Assembly (NCBI GenBank): GCA_947502265.1
Contig: CANMZB010000010.1
Coordinates: 94,880-158,879 of the forward strand
Direction of reading: 5' to 3'
DNA from: an uncultured Sulfitobacter sp.
GTDB lineage: Bacteria > Pseudomonadota > Alphaproteobacteria > Rhodobacterales > Rhodobacteraceae
DNA: 64,000 nucleotides
Under the pieces are notes generated by a model, which searched no databases, was not told the DNA's origin, and was given only the letters and a program-made list of their open reading frames with translations. Of the stretch, positions 24,345 to 33,711 are shown in pieces; positions within the stretch are counted from its first letter, which is position 1; each line of letters begins with the position of its first letter. Both the position numbers and the translations under genes were made by a program.

Positions 24345-25883
24345 ATGACGCAAACCGCACTTACTTATTCCGACGATCAGGCCGCCGCACATGATGCGGT
24401 GGCTGCCATGCTGCTTGCCGCAGGTATCAATCTGGATGATGCGCTGTTGATGCCACCCAAGGGCAGCACCGACCAGGTCATGGCGGTGACCGGCAAGGCG
24501 GGGTCGGGGAAAACCCTGCTGCTGGCCGAGCTGTACCGCGCGCTGGAGAATGCAGGCGTTGATATTGTTTCGGGCGATTACGAATCGCGCAAGCGCAAGG
24601 ACAAGCGCAGCCTTGCCATCCTTGCGCCCACCAACAAGGCGGCGAGCGTTTTGCGGCTGCGTGGGGTGCCCGCCACCACGATCCACCGTATCCTGTACAC
24701 GCCGGTTTATGATCCCGAATACGAGAAGATCGCCGAATGGCTGGGGGGCAACGGCGAGCGCCCCGAAATTGCGGACCTGTCGGATCTGGCGCTGGACCGG
24801 GCAGAGGCCTTTTACGCGGGCAACAAATCCATTCCCGGCGCTCTGGCCGCTGCGGGCCTGCGCGGGAGCGATTTCATCACCGGCTGGAAGCGGCGTGAAG
24901 AGGCGTTGGACATCGGGTTTGTCGATGAATCCTCTATGTTGGACGACAAGCAATTCGAAGACCTCAAAGAGATTTTCCCGACGTTGCTGTTGTTCGGCGA
25001 TCCCGCACAGCTTGCCCCCGTGGGGCAGTCCGGTACGATGGTGTTCGAAAAACTGCCCGAAAAGCGGGTGATGAACCTGAACCGCATTTTCCGGCAGGAA
25101 GCGGACAATCCGATCCTTGATCTTGCCCATGCGCTGGCTGATCCGGACCTTTCGTTCGAAGATTTCGAGCAGATGATCGAGGATGCGGCAAAGCGCGATC
25201 CGCGTGTGGTGTGGGGGCAGCGGGTCGAGGTGGATCTGATGGCGCGCAGCCCGGTGCTGGTCTGGCGCAACGCCACGCGCATCCGGCTGATCAATGCCTT
25301 CCGCGCCGTACATGGCGCGCCCGAAGACGCGCTTTTGGAGGGCGAGCCGCTCATTTGTGACGGGATCGAACTGCCGCTCAAGCACCGCAAGAAGCGCCTT
25401 GATCTGGAGGCGCGCGGCCTGATCAAGGGCGCGCAGGTGATCTATCTGGGGGCCGGGCGCAAACCGGGGTTTTCGCGCCTGCATGTGATGGGCGCAGAAG
25501 ACCCGCAAGTGTCCGCCGCCAGCATCGTGAAGATCGAAAAGCCCGACGAGGAAGAACCGTTCATCCCCTTTGCCGCGCGCATGGGGGCGACGTTCCTGCA
25601 TGGGGCTGCCGTGACCATCCACAAGGCACAGGGTAGCCAATGGGACACGGTGCAGGTCTTTGGCCCCGATCTTTATGCTGCGGCGCGTATGGGACGGATG
25701 GAAGCCGGTCAGCCGCTTTGGAAACGGCTGGCCTATGTGGCCATCACGCGCGCGCAGGATCGCCTTATCTGGGTTGTGCGCAACCGGCTGTCAAAGCCGA
25801 CGCATGGCCTGCAAATCGACGATCTGCGCGCCAAACCTGCGGCACCACTGACGCTGGAAGCCCCGGAGGAGGAAATAGGATGA
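24345..25883 (+). CDS. RecD-like superfamily 1 DNA helicase
   Basis: A 512-residue SF1 ATPase with Walker A TGKAGSGKTLLL (GKAGSGKT at 50-57), motif Ia LAILAPTNKAASVLR, Walker B IGFVDESSMLDD, motif III LLLFGDPAQLAPVG, motif IV/V AAVTIHKAQGSQWDTV and motif VI YVAITRAQDRLIWV. This is the AAA_30/UvrD_C_2 arrangement of RecD2-like or Dda-like helicases without the long N-terminal region of RecD2. It probably moves 5' to 3' on single-stranded DNA in repair or replication restart. It overlaps the next SDR gene by four bases (ATGA), so they share an mRNA. No LexA box was seen upstream. Confidence 0.88.
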   Translation: MTQTALTYSDDQAAAHDAVAAMLLAAGINLDDALLMPPKGSTDQVMAVTGKAGSGKTLLLAELYRALENAGVDIVSGDYESRKRKDKRSLAILAPTNKAASVLRLRGVPATTIHRILYTPVYDPEYEKIAEWLGGNGERPEIADLSDLALDRAEAFYAGNKSIPGALAAAGLRGSDFITGWKRREEALDIGFVDESSMLDDKQFEDLKEIFPTLLLFGDPAQLAPVGQSGTMVFEKLPEKRVMNLNRIFRQEADNPILDLAHALADPDLSFEDFEQMIEDAAKRDPRVVWGQRVEVDLMARSPVLVWRNATRIRLINAFRAVHGAPEDALLEGEPLICDGIELPLKHRKKRLDLEARGLIKGAQVIYLGAGRKPGFSRLHVMGAEDPQVSAASIVKIEKPDEEEPFIPFAARMGATFLHGAAVTIHKAQGSQWDTVQVFGPDLYAAARMGRMEAGQPLWKRLAYVAITRAQDRLIWVVRNRLSKPTHGLQIDDLRAKPAAPLTLEAPEEEIG

Positions 25884-26578
25884 AGTCGATACTGATCACA
25901 GGTGCCAGCTCGGGCATAGGGCACGCAACGGCAGAGGCGTTTTTGGACGCGGGATGGCGTGTTGGATTGATCGCGCGTCGCGTCGGGAAGCTTGAGAAGA
26001 TCGCCGCCACCCATGCCAATGCCGTGGCGCTGGCAGCAGATGTGACGGATGCGGATGCAATGGCCGACGCGTTTGACACGTTCGGTGCGCTGGATGTGCT
26101 GTTCAACAACGCGGGCATTTTCGGGCCTTCGGCCCCTATTGACGAAATCCCTCTCGCCGCGTGGGAGGAGGTGTTGAACGTGAACCTGCGCGGCATGTTC
26201 ATCGCCGCGCGTCTCGCTTTTGGGCGGCTGCGCGCGCAGGGCCACGGCGGGCGGATCATCAACAACGGTTCGATCTCGGCCCATACGCCGCGCGAGAATT
26301 CGATCTGCTATACCACCACCAAACACGCGATCACGGGGATGACGAAATCCTTGGCGCTGGACGGTCGACCCTTCGATATTACGGCAGGCCAGATTGACAT
26401 CGGCAACGCGCAAAGCGAATTGGTCGCAGGGCTGAAAGCCGCAAATCCGGATATGCATACGATGGACGTGGCCCATGCAGCCGCTTCGGTGCTGCATATG
26501 GCAAGCTTGCCTTTATCGGCCAACGTGCCGTTCATGACCGTGATGGCGACAAAAATGCCCTATCTCGGGCGCGGCTGA
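25880..26578 (+). CDS. Short-chain dehydrogenase/reductase
   Basis: A 232-residue SDR with the cofactor motif TGASSGIG (7-14), the structural NNAG in DVLFNNAGIF, catalytic Ser in NNGSISAH and the YTTTK pair (Tyr and Lys). It reduces or oxidises a carbonyl/hydroxyl substrate with NAD(P); the substrate is unknown. GGAGGAAATAGG precedes the ATG, which overlaps the helicase stop codon by four bases. It meets the next gene tail to tail with a one-base gap. Confidence 0.9.
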   Translation: MKSILITGASSGIGHATAEAFLDAGWRVGLIARRVGKLEKIAATHANAVALAADVTDADAMADAFDTFGALDVLFNNAGIFGPSAPIDEIPLAAWEEVLNVNLRGMFIAARLAFGRLRAQGHGGRIINNGSISAHTPRENSICYTTTKHAITGMTKSLALDGRPFDITAGQIDIGNAQSELVAGLKAANPDMHTMDVAHAAASVLHMASLPLSANVPFMTVMATKMPYLGRG

Positions 26579-26579
26579 C

Positions 26580-27347
26580 CTATCGGCGCAGCAGGCCGAA
26601 CACGGCAGATGCACTCCACCCTGCTGCAATGGCGATGGCCAGCGACAAGAGCCCATACAGCAGGGATTGTTCGCGCGAGAGCTTGAACAGCCACCGCTCC
26701 ATCCCGACTTTGCGCACGTCGATGACCGTCTCGTACTGCGCGACGATGGCGCCGCCGCGCACAAGGAAAATGCGGGTGCCATAGCCCCCTTCGGTCAACG
26801 CCGCAGGCAGGGTGACAGAGGTGCGAAAAAGCGTCTGTTCCTCGATCGACACATCACCTTCGTTAAGCTGATAGAGGTTCGATTTTTTGCGGATGCGGAT
26901 GAGGGATTGCGTAAACGCGCCTGCGTCGGTGATGTTCTGTGGCGCTCCGACAGAGCGGATCGCTTGGGGGATCGTGATCTTGTGGCGCTGGTCTTCGACG
27001 GCGGACAGGATGTCATCCAGCGGACCGGATGTGTTGATGGCATAGAACGACGGCGCGCGATCAACCTCGACCGCATCGGTATTGATCCAGATGCCAAAAC
27101 GTTTTTCCTTGCGGCGCACCACGACGGGATGCGAGGGACCGGCCACTGTCACGATCACTTCGAGGGGGGCACCTTCGGGGATCGGTGTCTCGCGTTTGAC
27201 TGCGCCGAAAACAAGGATCTCGGAGCCGTCGAAATTTGTGGTGATCGAAATGGTGTTGCGGCTTAGGCCCAGCACGACTTCTTCCTTGGCACCCGCTGCG
27301 GTGGCAAGCATCATAAGGCCCAGCACGATACCCAGAAGCGCGCGCAT
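26580..27347 (-). CDS. TIGR02186/Alph_Pro_TM family protein
   Basis: A 255-residue protein with a signal peptide (MRALLGIVLGLMMLATAAGA), a large periplasmic beta-rich domain (VVLGLSRNTISITTNF, GAPLEVIVTVAGP) and one C-terminal membrane helix (about 225-248). It matches the alphaproteobacterial family TIGR02186, whose function is unknown. It follows a TauE/SafE exporter gene with a one-base TGATG overlap, a pairing seen in other members of this class. It may be the periplasmic partner of that sulfur-compound exporter; this is inference. Confidence 0.85.
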   Translation of the reverse strand: MRALLGIVLGLMMLATAAGAKEEVVLGLSRNTISITTNFDGSEILVFGAVKRETPIPEGAPLEVIVTVAGPSHPVVVRRKEKRFGIWINTDAVEVDRAPSFYAINTSGPLDDILSAVEDQRHKITIPQAIRSVGAPQNITDAGAFTQSLIRIRKKSNLYQLNEGDVSIEEQTLFRTSVTLPAALTEGGYGTRIFLVRGGAIVAQYETVIDVRKVGMERWLFKLSREQSLLYGLLSLAIAIAAGWSASAVFGLLRR

Positions 27348-28258
27348 CAGTGACCTCCCGTGCCGATGGAGTACAGCTCTGCCGGTTGCAGCAGCAGTTC
27401 CAACGCCAGCTTGCCGCAGACCACAAGCACCATGATCGCCAGCAGGATGCGCAATTGTTCGGCTTTCATCCTGATGCCGATACGCGTGCCGATCTGCGCG
27501 CCGACCACCCCTCCGACAAGCAGCAGCACAGCAAGCACGATGTCCACGGTAAAGTTGGTCGTGGCATGCAGCATCGTGGTGAAGGCGGTGACAAAGATGA
27601 TCTGGAACAGCGATGTGCCGACGACAACCTTAGTAGGCATCCCCAGAAGATAGATCATCGCAGGCACCATGATAAAGCCGCCACCGACACCCATGATCGC
27701 CGCCAAAATACCCACGGCCACGCCCACGACCAGCGGCGGGATCACCGAAATATAAAGACCCGACACGCGAAAGCGCATCTTGAACGGCAGCCCGTGAATC
27801 CAGTTGTGTTTCTTGCGCTTGGGGGCTTTGCCGCGTTTGGTGTTGCGGATGGCGCTGAGACTTTCGACAAACATCAGCCCGCCGATCACCCCCAAAAACA
27901 CAACATAACACAGCTTGACCAGCAGATCGACCTGACCTTGGGCCTTGAGGTAGTTGAACACCATCACACCAAGCGCTGCGCCGAACAAGCCGCCGACAAG
28001 CAGCACGGTACCCATCCTCAGATCCACGGTCTTGCGTTTGAAATGCGCCAGAACACCGGAGAAGGACGAGGCGACGATCTGGTTTGCCTCTGTCGCTACG
28101 GCGACGGCGGGCGGGATGCCGATGAAAAACAACAACGGCGTCATAAGAAAGCCGCCACCAACCCCGAACATGCCCGACAGGATACCCACAATTCCGCCCA
28201 AGCCCAACAGCAGGAAGGCATTGACAGATACTTCAGCGATGGGAAGGTAAATTTGCAT
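27347..28258 (-). CDS. TauE/SafE family anion exporter
   Basis: A 303-residue membrane protein with about eight helices in two related halves. Each half has the TauE/SafE Gly-rich signature: GILSGMFGVGGGFLMTPLL near 25-43 and GILAAIMGVGGGFIMVPAM in the second half. The family exports sulfite, sulfoacetate or other organosulfur anions. A basic loop (NTKRGKAPKRKKHNW, about 138-152) joins the halves. The TIGR02186 gene overlaps its stop. The substrate is not deducible. Confidence 0.9.
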   Translation of the reverse strand: MQIYLPIAEVSVNAFLLLGLGGIVGILSGMFGVGGGFLMTPLLFFIGIPPAVAVATEANQIVASSFSGVLAHFKRKTVDLRMGTVLLVGGLFGAALGVMVFNYLKAQGQVDLLVKLCYVVFLGVIGGLMFVESLSAIRNTKRGKAPKRKKHNWIHGLPFKMRFRVSGLYISVIPPLVVGVAVGILAAIMGVGGGFIMVPAMIYLLGMPTKVVVGTSLFQIIFVTAFTTMLHATTNFTVDIVLAVLLLVGGVVGAQIGTRIGIRMKAEQLRILLAIMVLVVCGKLALELLLQPAELYSIGTGGH

Positions 28259-28345
28259 GACATCCCCTTAGGCGTACCGGTGGCCTAAATCAATCTTTGT
28301 TCCGGTTGCTCACTGTATGGGCTTAAACAATGTTTCGATCTGGTC

Positions 28346-29317
28346 TTATCTCTCTTTCACATACGGCTCGCCACCGGCGCGCGGCGGAATGGCTTTGCCG
28401 ACAAAACCGGCAAGGATAATCACCGTCATAAGGTAGGGAAGCGCCGCAAGAAGTTGCCCCTGCACCTTTATACCGGAAACCGCTTCGATCACATCAGGGC
28501 GGGTTTCGAGCGCGCCGAACAGGCCGAACAACAGCGTCGCATAAAGCGCGTGCCATGGCCGCCATTTGGCAAAAATCAGCGCGGCGAGCGCGATAAATCC
28601 ACGCCCCGCAGCCATGTCTTTGACGAAACCGGCCTGCAAGGCGGTGCTGAGATAGGCACCGGCGATCCCGCACAGTACCCCGCAAATCGCGACAGCTGCA
28701 AAGCGCAGGCCGACAACGGACACGCCCGCCGTATCCACAGCCGCCGGATTTTCGCCCACCGCGCGCAGCCGCAACCCAAAGCGTGTCCGGAACAACACCC
28801 ACCACGTTAGCGGGACGGCGGCGAACGCCACATAGACCAGAATCGAATGGCCCGAGATAAGTTCGTAATACAGCGGGCCAATGAACGGCACGTCCTGAAC
28901 CGCCTCTGCAAAGGGCAGGGTGATCGGTTCAAATCGTGCCTTGCCGATAAGCGACGGCGTGCGCCCGCCCTGGCGAAACCACGCCTGCGCAATCAGCACG
29001 GTCATGCCTGCCGCAAGAAAATTGATCGCCACACCGGAGATCAGCTGGTTACCGCGAAAGGTGATCGAGGCGATCCCGTGAATGGCGCTGAGCACCAGCG
29101 AGGCGGCGATTCCCGCCAGCAGGCCAATCCAAACCGACCCCGTCATCGCGGCGATGGCGGCGGAAAAGAACGCGGCCGCCAGCATCTTGCCCTCAAGCCC
29201 GATGTCGAAAATGCCCGCACGTTCGGAATAAAGCCCCGCAAGGCACGCGAGCAGCAAAGGGGTGGCAAGGCGCACGGTGGAATCGAGCAACTGGATCAGC
29301 GTGAGGTAAATATCCAT
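28346..29317 (-). CDS. Nucleoside-type ABC importer, second permease (YufQ/NupQ-like)
   Basis: A 323-residue membrane protein of the BPD_transp_2 family, with about nine or ten helices and the conserved cytoplasmic loop TRFGLRLRAVGENPAAVDTAG (about 180-200). In Bacillus NupNOPQ and spirochete Bmp systems this permease pairs with a second permease, a double ATPase and a Bmp-family binding protein to import nucleosides. It is three bases downstream of the partner permease in a bmpA-ATPase-permease-permease order. Confidence 0.88.
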   Translation of the reverse strand: MDIYLTLIQLLDSTVRLATPLLLACLAGLYSERAGIFDIGLEGKMLAAAFFSAAIAAMTGSVWIGLLAGIAASLVLSAIHGIASITFRGNQLISGVAINFLAAGMTVLIAQAWFRQGGRTPSLIGKARFEPITLPFAEAVQDVPFIGPLYYELISGHSILVYVAFAAVPLTWWVLFRTRFGLRLRAVGENPAAVDTAGVSVVGLRFAAVAICGVLCGIAGAYLSTALQAGFVKDMAAGRGFIALAALIFAKWRPWHALYATLLFGLFGALETRPDVIEAVSGIKVQGQLLAALPYLMTVIILAGFVGKAIPPRAGGEPYVKER

Positions 29318-29320
29318 GGC

Positions 29321-30433
29321 TCAGCCCTCCTTGCGCCCGGGTTTTGGCGCGGATCGCAGGGCCAGAAAGACCCGCTCAAGCGGCATGCGCACCATATTAT
29401 CAAGCGCGCCGGTAAACAGGATCACCAGCGCCTGAATAACCACGATCAAATCGCGCGGGATCGTGGTCCACAGGGCAAGTTCGGCACCGCCCTGATAAAG
29501 GAAACCGAACAGGATCGCGGCGATAAACACGCCGAAGGGATGTGAGCGGCCCATCAGCGCCACGGCGATCCCGATAAACCCCGCCCCCTCGACCGCGTTC
29601 ATGACCAGCCGCTCCGCCTCGCCCATGACGTTGTTGATGGCCATCATCCCCGCCAAAGCGCCCGAGATAAGCATCGTCACCATGATGATGCGATTGGGCG
29701 GCATCCCCGCATAGCGCGCCGCAGATTCGGAATGCCCGTAGGAGCGGATCTCGTAGCCCAGTCGCGTGCGCCAGATCAGCACCCAGATGACAACGCAGGC
29801 TGCGATGGCGACCAGCAGCGAGATGTTCGCAGGCGCCGCTTTGGAGAATTCTATGCCGAGGGGGGCCAGCAGATCGTGCAGCGTGGGCAGTTGCACGGCT
29901 TCGGGAAAGCGCGCGCTGGCCGGGTCCATTGCACCCTTCGGGCGCAGCATGTTGACAAGCACATAATTCAGCAAAGAGGCGGCGATGAAATTGAACATGA
30001 TCGTTGTGATCACGATATGGCTGCCGCGTTTGGCTTGCAGCCATGCAGGGATCGCGGCCCATGCCGCCCCGAAAAGCCCCGCCGCAATCGCGGCCCCGAC
30101 CAGCGCAAGCGACCAATGCGGCCACGGGATATACAGACAGGCCAGTGCCACGCCCAGACCGCCCAACGCCGCCTGACCTTCGCCGCCGATGTTGAACAGA
30201 CGCGCGTGAAAGGCGACCGCCACAGCCAGCCCTGTGAACATGAAATTCGTCGCGTAATACAGGGTATAGCCCCAGCCATAGCTGGATCCGAGCGCGCCTG
30301 TGACCATCAGTTTGACCGCCGCCACCGGATCTTCGCCAATGGCGAGGATCACCAGCGCAGAAAGGATTGCAGCAAGCAGGAGCGAGATCAGCGGCACAAG
30401 GATCACCTCGGCCCATTTTGGCATTACATCCAT
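29321..30433 (-). CDS. Nucleoside-type ABC importer, first permease (YufP/NupP-like)
   Basis: A 370-residue membrane protein of the BPD_transp_2 family, with ARLFNIGGEGQAALGG and TRLGYEIRSYGHSESAARYAG, which are hallmarks of the YufP group. It forms half of the import channel. AAAGGAGCC lies before the ATG at 30433, one base after the ATPase stop, and supports this start over an upstream ATG at 30487. It is followed by its partner permease three bases on. Confidence 0.88.
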   Translation of the reverse strand: MDVMPKWAEVILVPLISLLLAAILSALVILAIGEDPVAAVKLMVTGALGSSYGWGYTLYYATNFMFTGLAVAVAFHARLFNIGGEGQAALGGLGVALACLYIPWPHWSLALVGAAIAAGLFGAAWAAIPAWLQAKRGSHIVITTIMFNFIAASLLNYVLVNMLRPKGAMDPASARFPEAVQLPTLHDLLAPLGIEFSKAAPANISLLVAIAACVVIWVLIWRTRLGYEIRSYGHSESAARYAGMPPNRIIMVTMLISGALAGMMAINNVMGEAERLVMNAVEGAGFIGIAVALMGRSHPFGVFIAAILFGFLYQGGAELALWTTIPRDLIVVIQALVILFTGALDNMVRMPLERVFLALRSAPKPGRKEG

Positions 30434-30434
30434 C

Positions 30435-32030
30435 TCAGGCTCCTTTTTCCGGCGCGTGAACATGGGCAAGGTTGTCTTGCACCTCATCGACGCTGTGTTC
30501 GTTATAGGTATCGGTGATGCCTGCCATCAGCAGCCCCAGCTCTTTTTCATCGGTTTCCGACGGCAGGCGTTCGCCCATGATCTGCCCGTCGAACATCACC
30601 GCGATACGATCCGACAGCGCCATGATTTCGTCCAGCTCGACCGAGACCAGAAGCACCGCCTTGCCCTTGTCGCGCAGGGCGACGATCTGCTGGTGGATGA
30701 ATTCAATCGCGCCGATGTCCACGCCGCGGGTGGGTTGCCCGATGAGCAACAGATCAGGATTGCGCTCAATCTCGCGCGCCAGCACGATTTTCTGCTGGTT
30801 GCCGCCGGAAAAGTTTTTAGCGGCGAGTCTGGGATCGGGGGGGCGCACATCAAACCGTTGCATCTTGTCGGTCGTGTCTTCGCGAATGGCGGCGTTGTTC
30901 ATCAAAACCCCTGACCGGTAGGCCGGATCATTATGATAGCCGAAGGCGACGTTTTCCCACGCATGAAAGTCCATGATCAGGCCTTCGCGCTGGCGATCTT
31001 CGGGCACATGGGCGATGCCGCGCGCACGCCGCGATTGGCCGTTCGAGCTTTTCCCCGTCAGGTCGATCTTTTCGCCGTTCATGGCGATTGTACCGGTGCC
31101 GTTGGCATAACCGCCCAGCACCTCAAGCAGCTCTGACTGGCCATTGCCCGCAACGCCGGCGATCCCCAGAATTTCGCCCGCGCGCACTTGCAGATCAATG
31201 CCGCGCAGCCGCTCGACGCCTTTTTCGTCCTTTACCCGCAGGTCCGTTATGTCCAGCACGACCGCGCCCGGTTTGGCCGGGGTTTTGTCCACACGCAGCA
31301 GCACCTTGCGGCCCACCATCAGCTCCGCCAGCTCGGCGGGCGAGGTTTCGGATGTTTTTACGGTGGCTGTCATCTCGCCTTGTCGCATCACAGAGACGGT
31401 ATCGGTGATGTCCATGATCTCACGCAGTTTGTGCGTGATGAGAATGATGGTTTTTCCCTCTTCGCGCAAACGGTTGAGGATGCGAAAAAGCTGGTCTGCC
31501 TCGGCAGGGGTCAGCACGCCGGTAGGTTCGTCCAGAATCAGGATGTCGGCCTGCCGGTAAAGCGCTTTGAGGATCTCGACCCGTTGCTGCATGCCCACGC
31601 CGATGTCTTGCACCAACGCGTCGGGGTCCACGTTCAGGCCGTAATCTGCGGCCAGTTCCAGAAGCGAGCGCCGCGCCTTGGCGATGGAAGGTTTGAGCAA
31701 CCGCCCGTCCTCTGCCCCCAGAATAACATTTTCCAGCACTGTAAAATTCTCGACCAGCTTGAAATGCTGGAACACCATGCCGATGCCTGCGGCAATCGCG
31801 GCCTGACTGTCGGTGATATGGGCCTTCTTGCCGCTCAGGAAAATCTCGCCCTTATCGGCTTTGTAAAAGCCGTAAAGGATCGACATGAGCGTTGATTTCC
31901 CTGCGCCGTTCTCGCCGATGATCCCGTGGATCGTGCCGGGCATGACGCGGATGGAAATATCCTTGTTCGCATGCACGGGGCCGAAGGCTTTTGAGATGCC
32001 TTTGAGTTCAATCGCGGGATCGCGTGTCAT
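30435..32030 (-). CDS. Nucleoside-type ABC importer, duplicated ATPase (YufO/NupO-like)
   Basis: A 531-residue protein with two fused ABC domains. The first has GENGAGKST (about 36-44), a degenerate signature near DIGVGMQQRVEI and DEPTGVLTP. The second has GVAGNGQSE, VPEDRQREGL and signature FSGGNQQK with Walker B LLLIGQPTRGVD. The second Walker A is degenerate, as usual for sugar/nucleoside-type double ATPases. It powers import through the two downstream permeases. It is separated from the binding protein gene by a strong hairpin. Confidence 0.92.
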   Translation of the reverse strand: MTRDPAIELKGISKAFGPVHANKDISIRVMPGTIHGIIGENGAGKSTLMSILYGFYKADKGEIFLSGKKAHITDSQAAIAAGIGMVFQHFKLVENFTVLENVILGAEDGRLLKPSIAKARRSLLELAADYGLNVDPDALVQDIGVGMQQRVEILKALYRQADILILDEPTGVLTPAEADQLFRILNRLREEGKTIILITHKLREIMDITDTVSVMRQGEMTATVKTSETSPAELAELMVGRKVLLRVDKTPAKPGAVVLDITDLRVKDEKGVERLRGIDLQVRAGEILGIAGVAGNGQSELLEVLGGYANGTGTIAMNGEKIDLTGKSSNGQSRRARGIAHVPEDRQREGLIMDFHAWENVAFGYHNDPAYRSGVLMNNAAIREDTTDKMQRFDVRPPDPRLAAKNFSGGNQQKIVLAREIERNPDLLLIGQPTRGVDIGAIEFIHQQIVALRDKGKAVLLVSVELDEIMALSDRIAVMFDGQIMGERLPSETDEKELGLLMAGITDTYNEHSVDEVQDNLAHVHAPEKGA

Positions 32031-32090
32031 GGGAATGTCCTTAAAGCGGCGCCTCGGTTGCCTCTTTCACATGTAATACCAATGGAAAAG

Positions 32091-32118
32091 GGGCCGCGCC
32101 TGCGGATCGGCGCGGCCC
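32091..32118 (-). terminator. Hairpin between the Bmp-type binding protein and ATPase genes
   Basis: GGGCCGCGCC (32091-32100) and its exact complement (32109-32118) enclose an eight-base loop. Read on the minus strand it starts 22 bases after the binding-protein stop and is followed by CTTTTCC. It is probably a partial terminator or mRNA-stabilising structure that keeps binding-protein levels above those of the membrane components. Confidence 0.75.
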
Positions 32119-32139
32119 TTCATGACGTGTTACTGCTGC

Positions 32140-33141
32140 TTAAAAGTCAAGCACGGGGCAGCTGTCATTGGTGTAATACGATGCGACTTCCAGCTCGCCC
32201 GAGATGATTTTTTCGCGCGCCGCGTCAATCGCCGCCTTCATTTCATCGTTGACCAGTGCCGCGTTGTGTTCGTCCAACGCATAGCCCACGCCGTCTTCCG
32301 CCAGACCAAGGGTGATGACCCCACCGGTTTTAACGTCTGCGCCTGCTTTCATTGCATCAAAAACCGCAACGTCCACACGTTTCAGCATCGAGGTCAGAAC
32401 CTTGCCGGGGTGCATGTAGTTCTGGTTGCTGTCCACGCCGATCGACAGGATGTTTTCATCCGCAGCCGTTTGTAGAACGCCCACGCCGGTGCCGCCAGCG
32501 GCCGCGTAAACCACATCCGCGCCTTGAGAAATCTGCGCTTTGGTCAGCTCGGAGCCTTTTACCGGATCGTTCCATGCGGCGGGTGTTGTGCCGGTCATGT
32601 TGGCGATGACCTTGGCGTCAGGGTTCACCGCTTTGACGCCCTGCGCATAGCCACAGCCGAAATGCCGGATCAGCGGCACATCCATGCCCCCGACAAAACC
32701 GACGGTGCCGGTTTTGGATGCCATCGCCGCCATCATCCCGACCAGATACGATCCCTCATGTTCGGCGAAACCGATCTGGCTGATGTTCTCGCCTTCGATC
32801 CAGGTCACGTCGATTACAACGAATTTGGTGTCGGGATAGTCGGGCGCGACGCTGGTCAGCGGGTCGGCCATGCCGAAACCCATGGTGATGATCGGGTTTG
32901 ATCCGGCCTCGGCAAAGCGGCGCAACGCCTGCTCACGTTGGGCTTCGGATTGCAATTCGATCTCGCGGAAGGTTTCGCCGGTTTCTTCGGCCCAGCGTTG
33001 CGCACCGGTAAAGGCGGCCTCGTTGAAGGATTTGTCGAATTTGCCACCCAGATCGAAAATCAGGGCAGGCTCTGCCAGTGCCGCACCGGTGCCCAGGGCG
33101 GCGGCAGCAGCAGCGCCAAGAAATTTGGTCATCAGAGTCAT
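32140..33141 (-). CDS. Bmp/Med-family nucleoside-binding protein
   Basis: A 333-residue periplasmic protein with a Sec signal (MTLMTKFLGAAAAAALGTGA, cleavage after ALA) and the Bmp family patterns FDLGGKFDKSFNEAAFTG, GMMAAMASKTGTVGFVGG and GADVVYAAAGGTGVGVLQ. It lacks the lipobox Cys seen in Gram-positive and spirochete Bmp lipoproteins, so it should be free in the periplasm. The likely ligands are purine nucleosides. GGGAG precedes the ATG at 33141; a longer frame to 33183 is rejected. Confidence 0.92.
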   Translation of the reverse strand: MTLMTKFLGAAAAAALGTGAALAEPALIFDLGGKFDKSFNEAAFTGAQRWAEETGETFREIELQSEAQREQALRRFAEAGSNPIITMGFGMADPLTSVAPDYPDTKFVVIDVTWIEGENISQIGFAEHEGSYLVGMMAAMASKTGTVGFVGGMDVPLIRHFGCGYAQGVKAVNPDAKVIANMTGTTPAAWNDPVKGSELTKAQISQGADVVYAAAGGTGVGVLQTAADENILSIGVDSNQNYMHPGKVLTSMLKRVDVAVFDAMKAGADVKTGGVITLGLAEDGVGYALDEHNAALVNDEMKAAIDAAREKIISGELEVASYYTNDSCPVLDF

Positions 33142-33300
33142 TGGTTTCTCCCATGTTTCATTTTGGGGCAGGAGACATTGCATTGGCCCTTCTGCCCGGT
33201 CGCACGTCTGCTTGCGCGACGCTCGTTCAAATTTGCGGCGCTAAGGGGCTTGGGGTCAACCGGTTTCTTGGTTTAAGGGGGATTGCGGAGGGCATTGCCC

Positions 33301-33711
33301 TCATGTCAGCGCCTTTGTCATGATCAAAGCATCGGCGGCGGGCCGGTTTTTGCGTGCATAATAGGCGCGCCGCAGGCCCGCGCGATCAAAACCCAGCTTT
33401 TCATAAAGGGCGATGGCACCTGTATTATCCGCCGCAACCTCCAGAAATGCTGTGTCGGTCGTGTCGCGCAGGGTGACAAGCCAGCGGTCCAACAGACCGC
33501 GCGCGATGCCGTGGCGGCGAAAGGCAGGATCAACGGCGAGCGTCAGCAATTCGGATTCACCGGCCAGTGTGCGCGTCAGGGCAAAGCCGTCGGGCGCGCA
33601 AAAGGCATTTGTATAGGGCTGTGCGATCAGGGTGGCGAATTCTTCCGCGCTCCAGCTGCGCTCATGCTCAAATGCGGCACCGTGTAACTGGGCCATGTCT
33701 TGTGGCGTCAC
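33301..33711 (-). CDS. rimI: Ribosomal protein alanine N-acetyltransferase (RimI-like)
   Basis: A 136-residue GNAT acetyltransferase with the acetyl-CoA site LAVDPAFRRHGIARGLL and the C-terminal NTGAIALYEKLGFDRAGLRRAYY. RimI acetylates the N-terminus of ribosomal protein S18, and a neighbouring tsaB is the classic arrangement. The best start is GTG at 33711, overlapping the tsaB stop as GTGA, giving MTPQDMAQLHGAAFEHERSW. Longer frames to 33813 would run inside tsaB. Confidence 0.88.
   Translation of the reverse strand: MTPQDMAQLHGAAFEHERSWSAEEFATLIAQPYTNAFCAPDGFALTRTLAGESELLTLAVDPAFRRHGIARGLLDRWLVTLRDTTDTAFLEVAADNTGAIALYEKLGFDRAGLRRAYYARKNRPAADALIMTKALT

Noticed and set aside
23643..25640. 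A 665-codon open frame antisense to luxI and the helicase gene
   Set aside because: It crosses two well-supported genes on the other strand and its product is compositionally biased with no recognisable domain.
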